Below, in pieces: positions 24,701-36,700 of a stretch of 64,000 nucleotides of DNA. Source of the DNA: Hydractinia symbiolongicarpus. Its lineage: Eukaryota > Cnidaria > Hydrozoa > Anthoathecata > Hydractiniidae. The DNA is taken from positions 5,022,001 to 5,086,000 of the forward strand of contig NC_079875.1 in the NCBI RefSeq assembly GCF_029227915.1, in the 5' to 3' direction. The stretch's first letter is position 1. Each line of letters starts with the position of its first letter. Both the position numbers and the translations under genes were made by a program. Under the pieces are notes generated by a model that made no database searches, was not told the DNA's origin, and was given only the letters and a program-made list of their open reading frames with translations.

Positions 24701-27700
24701 TATAATGTGTCTGCCATGTTATTGTACCAGCTGGACATAACTATGCAATATATGACTAACTCATCCACATCTTTAAGATTTTTATAATAGAATGAAGAAA
24801 AAGAGATAACAGTGATAGTCGATTGCATTGATTTTCTGGATTGTTTGTCATAATAAACTAAACGTTTCTTTAACTGAGACAAGAGGAAGCGTACCAAGAA
24901 ATGCTGCCTTAACCTTTCCTCAGTTGAATAAGAACCTTTGAGATAATAGAGCTTATTAAAAAAAAATTTATTGAATTATTGGTTCGTATTTCTGGGTACA
25001 CTACTTCCAGGAAAGATGGATTATATTAAAAGTGTCAAATCTCTAAAATGCTCTATAAGCAAGTAGACATTTGAATAAGAACGAGATAAGTCACAAGATG
25101 GTAGAATTAATAAAATACAAGCGCTTTTTAAAAAATTTTGCAAACACATAGACTTGAATCATTTTTAAAAACTAAACATTTCTAGGCACAGCAGCACTGT
25201 ATGTAAATATTTGTAAGCAAAAGAATGCAAGCAATCTCCGTCACATGCTTTCATTCTGGTTTTTGTTAGGCTGCTAGAGGTGAATGATTTTTAACGTAGA
25301 TATTCTAGAAAGATGGTGGCTGTTATGGTCATGTTTTATATATTTTTGGTAATTCTTTTTGTATAATAAAGGTGGAAATTATTTAAAAGTTTAAAAATGT
25401 GTTTCGGTAAAACAATAGCAAGTTTTTGTTTACCTGTCTCTCTTCTATGTAGAACCTGGGAGCCATTGTCTTGTCAAGTTTACGTATTGACTCAAGACCA
25501 TGTCCTCACACTGGCTTTCCAGTTCAAACAAGGCTCTTTGGTGGTACTAGAAAACGTGCTAAAGGGGGTAATTTGATTCCTTTTAAGCTAATGTTTTATA
25601 AGCTAATGTTTTAAGAGTGACTCAGCATGATTTACTTTAACAATGACAGGCATAACCAGGCATAGTACAGGTGCGATAAAAATCCCAAAAATCATCGGAC
25701 AGTAAAATGAAGACTTGTTGGAAGAAGTCAAATTACGGTTAAAAACTTTTCTACTGTGGCTTTTCACTGATATATGTTCTAAATCCTGACTAATGTACAC
25801 CATATTTTAAAATCAAAAGCCGCCTTCACTTGAAAATATAGTTTGGTATGGGCTTGTCCAAAGCGTACCACCTGCAATATTTAACCCCTGATTACAGAAT
25901 TTAATGAAAGTGGAAACTTCATAATTGTTAAAACAAAAAAAATAAAAAAAAATAAAAAAAATGGATATTTCGCTTTTAAAGATTATATAAGTTTAAATTT
26001 CTCTCTCGAAGAGCAATTTTCCAAAGTAAGGTGAGTAGGAAATTCTACTCATATATATGGAGCATCTACCTCTAAATTTGTCTTATGCCCCCTAACTCTA
26101 GAAAGCTCCACCACCTTACTGGCTCACTAAAAAAGTACTAAGAAGATGTAAAGTGAAAAGCAATGTTGATTTATATGGTCAATGTTACTAAACTATAGAA
26201 CCTGTATCAAGGGGCTTAAAATGTTCAAAAGTCACAACAGACCTATTGTTGAACACTAAAATATTTTTTGTTAAACTTTGTTTAATATGACAGTTACGTT
26301 TATATGAAAATGGATAGTTTTGCATACAGATGATAGTGTGTTTCGGAAGATGAATGTTTTTTATTTCGCCCTTTTTTAAATTTTAATTCTATTTTCGCAA
26401 ACTGAACTAGTGCTCTGCAGAATGCTACTGTTAATAAAGATAAAGCTGCTTGGAAATATAATGCTTTTACAGAGGACAAAGAAAGATAACATGGGGATTG
26501 AAATTCTTTTATTTTAAGGCATTACATTTTAATTAAAGTCTTTTTCCGTAAGCGTTGGAAAGTTCTGGCAGAGGCTCAGAATTGCCTATTTCCTAACAAA
26601 CTGGAATATAACCTGTATTTTAATGGTTGCTGTCTGTCTGTAAGTAAAATATGGTATCTACGAATTCAGATAAGGGAATTTCTGACGGGTAAATTTGGAT
26701 AAGTATAAAAACTCGTATCATAGTTGTGCAATATAGCAGGAAAGAGTTAGAAAACAAAACAAAAGTTGGTATATGTTTTAATCCAGCTGGCACACCAACT
26801 TTATGTGACCTTTAATATTTAATATACTAATCTGTTTAACTAATAGAATGTTGGTGTTCTAACTCTAACCAGTTTGAGAACTGATGTACGACCCTGTGGA
26901 GGAATGATAATACTGAGGAAATATTACTCTCTTGCCAAAACAGTTATTACCATAAATTCTAATTGTATCCTATGTTAGCATACTAAAAACCTGTTTTCAT
27001 CAGCAAATGATTATAATGTAAATGCTCAAACTACAACCTCTCTGGAAAATAAGTGTTCCGGCTATATCGTCAAGTCTAGACAGGTTTTTGACACCAATTA
27101 GACTAGTAGTATATCGTTGCAATGTTGTAGTCAGAGTGTTCACAACGTTAAAAGTTTCATAAAAATAGCAAAAATTAAAATACAAATTAAAGTTAGAGGT
27201 TATAGTTTGTGGTTGTATTTTGTACTTATGGATGGCCATGCTTTCACTAATAACCCATATCAAGACAAGAATTTATTCTTTGGTAGATTACTGTTGGATT
27301 ATTTCAGCGGAATAAGGTGTAGCTAAGCACAATCATAAATGTTCTGTTAAGTGCGGTGACCGCACTTAACAGAACGTCATGAATTGGAGATAGACCTGGT
27401 CTATCTCCAATTTATTTACACCGTGCTAATGTTTTAGACTTTTAAGTCAATAACGTTGATGGCAACAACTATGATGGCAGTAAACTATGTGATTTGGCAA
27501 CAGGTCGTAATACACCAGGAGTAATTCTTTCCATTTTTTCTGCGATATTTTACAAAGATGACTGATATTTAGTACACTACTGCTAAGGTTTCTTGAATTA
27601 TTTTCATGGCTTTGTAGTATGTCTTTTATATGCGATTGTTGGAACATGCAGTGCTTCTTGGTTTTTTTGACCAGAAGAGAATTCAAAATTGGATTTGTGC

Positions 27701-30700
27701 TCTAAGAGTTAATAAATTTTCAAATCATTGACAAATGTCTTAGTAATCAGTTTCTGTTGACAGGAACAAAGCTAGCCTCTTCATTATTTTTATATAAGAA
27801 AATATAGCCCTTCATTTTGTCAAATATGCATTCTAATTCAAATGAAATTTCTGTTCTTGTTAACCTTCTTCTACATTAATATCAAAATTAATTTTCTGGA
27901 ATTTTTTTTTGTGTTCAGCCATGAATTCTCAGAGCAATCTCAAATAATTTGTAATACATGTAAACTGTGAAATTTTCTTCCTCTAAAAGTTACCACAATA
28001 AAGTACTTTCTAAATAGTTTATGTATGTTCAGTGCTTGATTGATGTTATTAGTGTTTTGACTTCTCAAAGTTAGTGTCTTCTTTTGCAATTACCATAAAA
28101 AAAAAACAGCGTCTGATATCAGCTAGTGTCGAACCAACATGAACCATCTGTTGGGTACCACAAAAAGAGATACAATGTCTGCTATTGCCAGTAATGTTTT
28201 TTCTGAAACTCAACTAGAACTGTAGTTGTGGTCTTTTTTGTAAGACAATGTATGTGGGTTGCTTCTGTTGTCATTGACACCTTGATTTTTGCATGTTAGA
28301 ATGTTGGTGTTACTTTCTTGTCAAGTTTAAACATTGATGTTAGACCGTGCAAAGACACGCCACGTGTTGGGTACCTGTTAGAAGAAAATGCAGGTAATGT
28401 ATGAAAGGTACATATTTAAAAGAGGCAATTTTGTTAAACCCCGACAAAGGTTCAGTGAATGAGTGAAAATTTAAAAATATTTTTAGTCAATTATACATAA
28501 ATTCTTATAAATAATTGAAAGAAAGAGATGACTGAACATCATATTTTGAAAGTTTCTTTTAAATATGGTCTGATAGTGACGAGTCTTTTTAGTATTTTGG
28601 TGAACCGTTTACGTACTTTTAAGTGTGTTTTAAACTAAAAACAAGGTCTATACTAGTCTATTGTTCATGGTATTTGCAGTTTCACATTTTTATTGTGCCG
28701 TAATGGCCACAATTCCTTCAAATTTTGTGGATAACTCAGACGACAAACTTCTAGTATGTTTACCCATATGAACCAGTAAATCTGGCCACCATTATCATCA
28801 AAACGTAGAAAGTGGTACAACAATTAGATATAGTGTGTGTCAGATAAAAACTGATCTGTTGCATTTAGTCAAATATGCCTAGGTAGCAATATACTATTAA
28901 CAATGTGGGGGAAGGCTATGATTTTCAATTAAAATTGTCAGTCGAATACGATTTACTAAAACTATAGGCTTGAGTTAAATTTTAAAGAAATAAAGAAAGA
29001 TCTGATCCCCAAGTCCTTAGAGAAAAGCATTAGCTTACATGTAAGTATATACAGAGATATAGAAAGTCCTAATCCTCTTCAGCTTAAAGAGAATCGACCG
29101 TAGATAAAGGTATATTAATTCGAAATTTACTACCTTATTAATTGAGATTGTAATGAACCCCAGAAATCTCAAAATACTATTTCGGAATAGGACGTTTAAA
29201 GGAGCAGACAGTACACAGTATTTCCGAAAGAATTGATCAATAATATTGTGGATACAATAAGTGCAATCTTGATCGGGGTCTTCAGAGGTATCTAATTATT
29301 CAATTTTTTATGGACAACGCATTCGCTTGAGTTGACGGAGAAGCTTTTTAGTAACAAAATAGTAGAAAGACAGCTTGTACAAAGTGATTAAATTTTTGCT
29401 AAATATATTTTTTTCAAGGAAATGGAATAAAGTTAAATTATTTTCTGTAAACCTATAAAATAATTTAGAAATTACTTTCAGTATTTTTATCTATGTTAGA
29501 TCAATTTTTTTTTGTTTGGGGGGGGGGGGGGGGGGGGGTTATTTGTGTCCAACACATTTGATCTACTTTACATGTTGGTTTGCTAGCATTCTTTGTTTTG
29601 CATTCTCCTTTTCCTTCTTCTCCCTCATTTTTGTCTCCATTTTCCACTTGTATTTTTCATTGCCCTTTTATTTACTTAGAACTTCAGTTATTCTTGTTCC
29701 TTAAGATTAGATTACAAGAAAATGTTTCTTTTATAGGGATGTAAAGTAACCATTAACACGCCTTATCATTCTTAATTTTTGACTCTGAAGAAGTACGCCT
29801 ACTGGCGTTGGGGTAAGGCCAAAACATCAACACACCACGTATTGGTTTTAGCTTAACTTTGAGATATCAAAATATAAAAGGGTATTAAGTAACTGGCACT
29901 TCTTAAGTTCAACATGTCGAGGTAGCAGGTGCCAGAAATATTGTCTACGTAAAACAATGGTTATTTTAGGATTAAATGTTTCGGTTTAATTCTTGTGTTT
30001 TCTTTGAATGGGCTACCTAACGCTGTTGTTTTTTACTTTAGTGACTTTCACAAAAGTCGAGCCCATGGCGGTGAAAACAAAAAATGGTTATTTTTTTGGC
30101 ATGTATGTAATTTACATACTCGAACATATGTTATGTTTTCATCCAGAATGAGTCTTGATGAAATATTTCTTTGTAATATACTTTTCGAAAAAAATATTGA
30201 ACCAGCGAGCAAAGTGCGCTGGTCTGTTCATTGCGCAAAACGCGTTTGCCGGATTTAATATGTGCGCGGGATATACGCAATGTGAGGATTTTAACCGGTT
30301 CGTAGCCCCTTCAACAAAGCTACAAAAAAATAATAAATATAAAATTTTAAAAAAAATATAGCATACTTTTTGTTTGTGTTGTGTTTATTGTTAAACTTTT
30401 TTATATAAAAATTAGCTTAGTGCTATCATCAACACGATTTCAATCAGTCAACAATCCAATTATGAAATCAGGCAAACTGATCTTTGCTGTCCAAGTCAAT
30501 ATAATTGTTATGAAAATAAATTGATGAATAGATATGTAAAAACTGGTTTGTTTAACATAAGAAAGTGTTAAAAAATTGTGCTTTTGCAACGATAAATGTT
30601 CCTGCGGAAGTAAATAACAAATGGTTTATGTATGTTTGTCGCTTGATGTGTTGTGTTAACTTTACTTCATGTATATCTGAATATTGAATTGTCAGTTACT

Positions 30701-33700
30701 TTTTTGCGATAAAAAAAACCCAACTTAACGAATGTGGAACCAACATAAGCCATCTTTGATGACCACAAAGCTTAATGAAAGTGTCTGTTATTACCAACGA
30801 AACTTTTCTCGGCACCTTAGTGGTCATCTCGGCACCTTAGTGGTCGTTTTGTTTATGTACAGTAATGTGCTTGGGTTATTATTGTCTTAGACGTTGACAC
30901 CTTCATTTTCATGTTAGAATGTTGGTGTTACATTTTTGTCAAGTTTAAACATTGATGTCAGGCCATGCAAAGAATTACCACTTATTGAATATTCACGTGC
31001 AGTAGACGATCTGAGTCCAGATGGTGGAACGGAAGGTATATTTTTGACAAAGTCAATTGAAATCTCTATAAAGCATATCCACTACAAAGCAATTTGCTAT
31101 TGTTTTCCATTTTAAGTGCATTTTTCATCATGAAAATCTGTGTATTTGTTGTAGTAGCATAGCATTAAATAAAGTTTTATGTTTTTTCATAATATAACTT
31201 ATAGCTTATCTAACGATGTTAATGAGTGAAAATAAAGTGAAATCTTACTGCTTTGAAAAATAGATCTAAGTTACGCATGAGCTAATGATCCTCCAGTATT
31301 GCATAATAATCGATTTGTAGTAATGTACTCTTCGTGTGAAATTCGGTGACAGTTTTCAAATTTCAAGTAGAAGATCTCGGAAGTCAGCATTTTGGTATGT
31401 TCATCCAAACAGTTTATTTGACTAAAGTCTGAAGAAGTTAATCCAGTGTGTATGTCAACGTAAAGTGGAGGCGTGTTTTATTCTGTTGTGGGTGGTTAAA
31501 CGTAAGAAATTTTACATCATAGATTGTATTACTTCAACAAAGGAGAATTACTGCTTTATTAAATCCTTTTGAATAATGAAGATTCGGCCGTTGAGTTTTT
31601 ATTCACCTAAACACAATAGACTTAGATTTCGAAGAGATTGCTATTGATCTTTATTCTTTCTTTATTACCGTTGCAGTGCTTAGCTAGCTAGTGTGCAGGG
31701 TTGCTTGTACTTTAAATGTGTGTTCTTCTTTTCTTTCAAGTGTCAATCATAGCTAAAAACTTATCTTAAAAACTTTAATAAGAAATACGACACTGTTGTT
31801 CTTAAGCTCCCTTGTTTATAATTCAAGAAGAATTTACAGCCAGTATTCTTATATGATTTCAATTCAATTTTCAATTCGCATATGGAGTGTTATTGCAAGC
31901 ATACCATGAATTACTTGTCAGGATGGATGTTGTGTTAGATCTTGTTCACTATTCCGATCAACTGCATTGTTTAATGTCAGAAACATCGCATAAATGAAAT
32001 TTTGCGATGAAGTGTTTTTTTATAAGATCGGAAAATTTGAATCACGATTTTTTCTGAAGGTTCAATTTTTGAGATTTTAATTTCAAAGTTTGCTTGGTTT
32101 GCTTAAACCAATTTTCTATTTTTGTCAGGGGGCCAAAAATCAATTTACATTGTCTGCGAAATAATTGCTGAATAAATGCCCTGGTTTATCTATCTCTTGG
32201 CCTTTTAATAATTATTGATTATCAAAATTATTGATTATAAAATTATTAAATAAATATAACATACTTTTCGTTTTAAAAAGTGTGTTTATTTTTAAACCGT
32301 TTCATTTAAAAATAGCTTAATGTCATCAAATAAGACAAATCTGGTCTTCGTTGTCATGATCAACTACGTTGTTATAAAGATAGAGATGGTTTACTTAACA
32401 TTAAAAAGTTTTAAAAACTTTATATTAAATTATTTTATTTAACCACAATTTATATAAAAGTTTATTCATACAAAAGTAAATACAAATGGTTTATGCATGT
32501 TTGTTGCTTGATGTGTTCTTGTTATCTTGACTTGAACTTTCCCTAAAACTTGAATTGTTAGTGACATTGTTTGTGTCTATGGTATCAAGGAATGTCAAAA
32601 CCAACATAAAACCAACACTGGTTATGCAAAACCTGATATAATAAACGCAACTTTTTGTTCTTGCCAGTGATACTACTGGCACTTGACATAGTCATAGCGA
32701 GAATAGGCTGGATTATTGTCACTGTTGTTGTTGTTGTTATTGTCGTTGTCATTGTCATTGACACCTTGATTTTCGCTGTTAGAATGTTGGTGTTACTTTC
32801 TTGTCAAGTTTCAACGTTGATGTTAGACCGTGCAAAGACACACCATATGTTGCATTTTCGTTAAAAAGAATAAATGATGGAATAGAAGGTATATTTTTAA
32901 CCCTATTCGGTCCGGGTTTTTTCGAACATATTATGACTGGGGCCGGAATAACTTTTCATAGGCTTGTCCAAATTGAATCAAACTTAGCACACTTATAGTA
33001 CTTCACAAAAGGAACAAAATGACAGCAATAAATTTTTGCTTGCGTCAGCACATTTTCTGTGATGTCATCAGAAGCCTAAAATTTCTCCAAAATGCCCCTA
33101 TCTGCTTAAAATTCAATTACTTTAGTTCTAGAGCGATTTTTTACATTCTGTTTAAAGTTTCAGAAAGCTAAATAAAAGTTATTTAACATAGCTAAATAAA
33201 AGTTATTTAACATATTTTCCGGTTTTTACACAGATCGCATAATACACTTCTCAAAAATTGCCCGGAAATCCGGTTTTCCGATTTTAAGGTAAAATCCAAC
33301 ACTTAAAATGATTCTTCTTGATGAAACAAAGTTGTGTTGTAAGTTTCAAGTTCTAATGATAATCCTAACAAAAGTTATTGTATTTTCCTGATTATAAGTG
33401 TTTCATAGAGGTTTTTTAGGGGTAGTTTCAATTAATAGTCAATATCAAAGCCTCTGAACGGTAAGGAACCTAAAAATTTGGCATGCAGGAGTCTAATTGA
33501 TAAATATTGAAACTCAGTAAGTATCGTAGCCATAGTTAATAAAAAACATTAGGGGTGGATAGACGGTAATAGAACAGCAGTATAACTTTGTTTCATAGTT
33601 ATTTTCAGTTTATTGTTTAGCTAGTTCTCTCATTTATAATCTTGTGGCAAAGTTGCTACTTGTTGTGCATTAGTTGACTGTGACATACCATTGCAAATTT

Positions 33701-36700
33701 GTGAATCCGTTCCCAATAAGTTATTCGGGTAATGCTAATTGTTGCTGACGTCAGTAAGACTGTTTCCACTAAATTTTGGGACCTTCGTGCCCTCTCCTCT
33801 TGGATTTTTTCGTTGCGCAGGATTGCTACAGAATGCCTTCAGCAAATTTTAAACGTTGTCCACCTATATGTACAGCCTGTGAAGTATTGACCATTTAACC
33901 CCAATACTTTAAAATTAAAGAAAAAACTGCATTTGTTCAATATTTTGACACGATTGTTGTGTATATTTTTCTAACATAGAAAGGAGCGATACTATTTTAT
34001 AGCTTTTGCACACGAACCTTTAAACTGGTGATTTATCTGAAATTCTTTTTTCTTTTTTTTCTTCTCGTGTATTTGGCTTTGATTTAATTGACTTATAGTT
34101 GCTACTTTAGGAATTCCTGGACCTGTAGGTGCAACACGTAAAAATAAGAAGTTAAATAGCTCCAACAATCAGAAGAAAAACGCACGACCAAGGACAGAAT
34201 TTCCTGAGACATGGCTTTGGACCGAAGAGAAACTGTACGTAAGAAACTAAGGATATAGCAAAAATTGCTTCAAAATAGTTGCTTGAATAAATTAAAAAGT
34301 CAGTATTTTGACGATTTTTTCACTTTAGATCGAAAGACGGTGTTCATGTTTTTGACGTCAAAGTTCCCGACACTATAACCAGTTGGTATGCTAGCGGATT
34401 TGCTGTGTCGAAACAAGCAGGTTTGGGTGTAGCTAGCCCAACAGAACTTCGCGCGTTTCAGCCATTTTTTATTTCGTTGGTGCTACCTTACTCTGTTGTA
34501 CGCGGTGAAGATGTCACTGTCCCGGCGGCTGTGTTCAGTTACCTGGAAAATGCATGCATAACGGTAAGGAATTTAATGGGGTAATTTTATTCATAGGAAG
34601 TTGTCTGGTAGAACAGCCATTTCACTGGATTATTGTTGAATTTGACGACCATTGGTGCTTTTTTACGCAAACACTGTTATTCTATCTATAAATGCCACTA
34701 AAATTTGTGTAAACTTGGCAAGGGTATACTTTTCAAATTTAAATCTGTTGACGTGGTTTTATTTTTAAAAACTTATTCTTTGATAAAAAGTTTCTTTGTT
34801 TACTGTTAAATTAATAGAAACTATTAATTATAAAAACCCTTTTTTTTCAATGCAATTCTCTCAAAATTTTCACTTTTATACTACTTCCAAAAGGTTCTGG
34901 TAACAGGTTTTCGATAAACCCCTATCTTTTAATAAAAACTCTCTAATTGTAGTCAGTTTTTTCCCACTTATTTCTAGATCTAAAATGACCACAAAAATTT
35001 GAATTTTCCAGCTTTTTTTCAAATGGGCAATGGAAATTTTATAAACTAGTCAACCAACTTCTTTTAATTTCTGCGCCTATTTTTTCTTCTTATTTTTCTA
35101 TTTGAGCATTTTCTCTGCTTTTGAAGTTAAACATTATTTAAAATTACCGTTATAATCTCATAAATATTGAATTAAAAAATAAGCAAAAAATGAAAATGGC
35201 CAAAAAAAATAAATGTCACTTAGCAAACAATTTCGTCAATTTTTGCCTTTCTGTTATACTAATCACTGATGAGAATTTTTTCACTCTATATAATGAAATA
35301 GAAAGTTATGTTACATCGGTTTGGTTTTTTGATGCTTCTTTTATATTTCGTTGTTTTTTTCAAGGTGAGAGTATCTCTGTCATATTCTCCAGAGAACTAT
35401 CGAATAATCGCTGGACCGTCAGCCAAAACTTGTATTTGTGGTGGGCGCACCGCCACTGTGTTGTTCCGCGTTCAACCACGGAAACTTGGTCGCATTCCAA
35501 TTCGAGTCTCTGCCGAGACATTAGACGAGAACGCATGCGCGGTTAACAAACCTTTCAACTCAAAAATCACGGCAGCCGATAGCTTAATTAAAAAGTTATT
35601 AGTTGAACCTGAAGGTGTCAAGGAGGATCATACGCAGTCGAGTTTCTTTTGCCCAAAAGACACGTCGGGAACGTATAACGCAGACTTTACACTTCAAGTG
35701 CCAAGTAACGTCGTACCGGGATCTGTGTTCGCAAAGGTTACAGCCATGGGTGATTTAATGGGTTCGAGTTTGTCGAATATAGACGAGTTGTTGGCGATGC
35801 CGTACGGATGTGGCGAGCAAAACATGTTGAAATTCGCACCGAATATTTTCATTATGAATTATTTGAATAATACAAACCAAGTATCTGGCGAGATAAAAAC
35901 TAAAGCACTCGACTACATGAGATCAGGTATGCTCTCACCTAGGGGTGGATTATGTCTAGTTGTAGCATTACAGTATTGCTACGACGCCTTTGTGGTAGGG
36001 TTTTTTGTTTTCTTAAAAGAGTTTTCTGTGGTTTTTCCTAAACTTTGAGTAAAAATATTTGCTGAAAATTGCCTCTTTTTTCAACCTCTAAGTTACATAA
36101 ATTAAATTATGTGTATTATTAGTAGCGAAATTTAATACACCATGATGTAAAGCTACATTGCCTCGTCGATAAATAAGTCAATAACACATTATTTTTAAGG
36201 CTATCAAAGAGAATTGACATATAAACATGGTGAAAAGTTCGATAGCAACTTTGGTTCATATAGTGCGTTTGGTCATCGAGACAAAAATGGTAGCACGTGG
36301 TAAGTTAACCTTAGTACTTTTCGATGTCGTAAATTAAATCGGTATATTTTTTTGCGCCGATTTCGCGTTAATTTCGCGCGTTTTTCGCGCATTTTCAGAT
36401 GTCTATGTTGATATGATATGTTGATATGCCCTCTCATTCTTAATATCTTCATTTTGGACTTAGTGAACATAAAATGAAGTTAAACAAACGAGCCTGGAAA
36501 CAAAGTTAGATTAATTTGTGAAATTCGGTGCGAAGAAACAGAATTTGAGAATTATCTGATCATAATTTTTGTCTTTTCTACAACAGGTTGACGGCTTTCG
36601 TTCTAAAATCATATGCCCAAGCCCGTCCTTGGATTGACGTTGATCCAACTGAAATTGATGATCCGAAGAATTGGTTGCTTAATATCCAATCAAAAGACGG

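Larger units (their letters stand above)
23497..34110 (+). other. Introns of the alternative bait-exon cluster
   Basis: Apart from the exons and blocks listed separately, these introns (23497-25452, 25568-28299, 28394-30917, 31036-32782, 32889-34110) hold no recognisable gene. Seen: two adjacent perfect hairpins at 27341-27412, a run of 21 G at 29518-29538, a probable dispersed repeat at about 32900-33560 with a short direct duplication (AGCTAAATAAAAGTTATTTA) near 33170-33212, and sequence resembling Penelope-element 3' tails near 29795-29855 and 31425-31480. They are the longest introns of the gene after introns 1 and 7, as expected where regulated splicing needs room. Confidence 0.6.

Noticed and set aside
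32655-32864. Membrane-like open frame on + (VVVVIVVVIVIDTL)
   Set aside because: It is the GTT/GTCATT microsatellite ahead of bait exon 15e read through the splice site in another frame.
35190-35546. 118-codon open frame starting MKMAKKNKCH
   Set aside because: It overlaps A2M exon 18 in another frame; the frame with the thioester motif is the real one.
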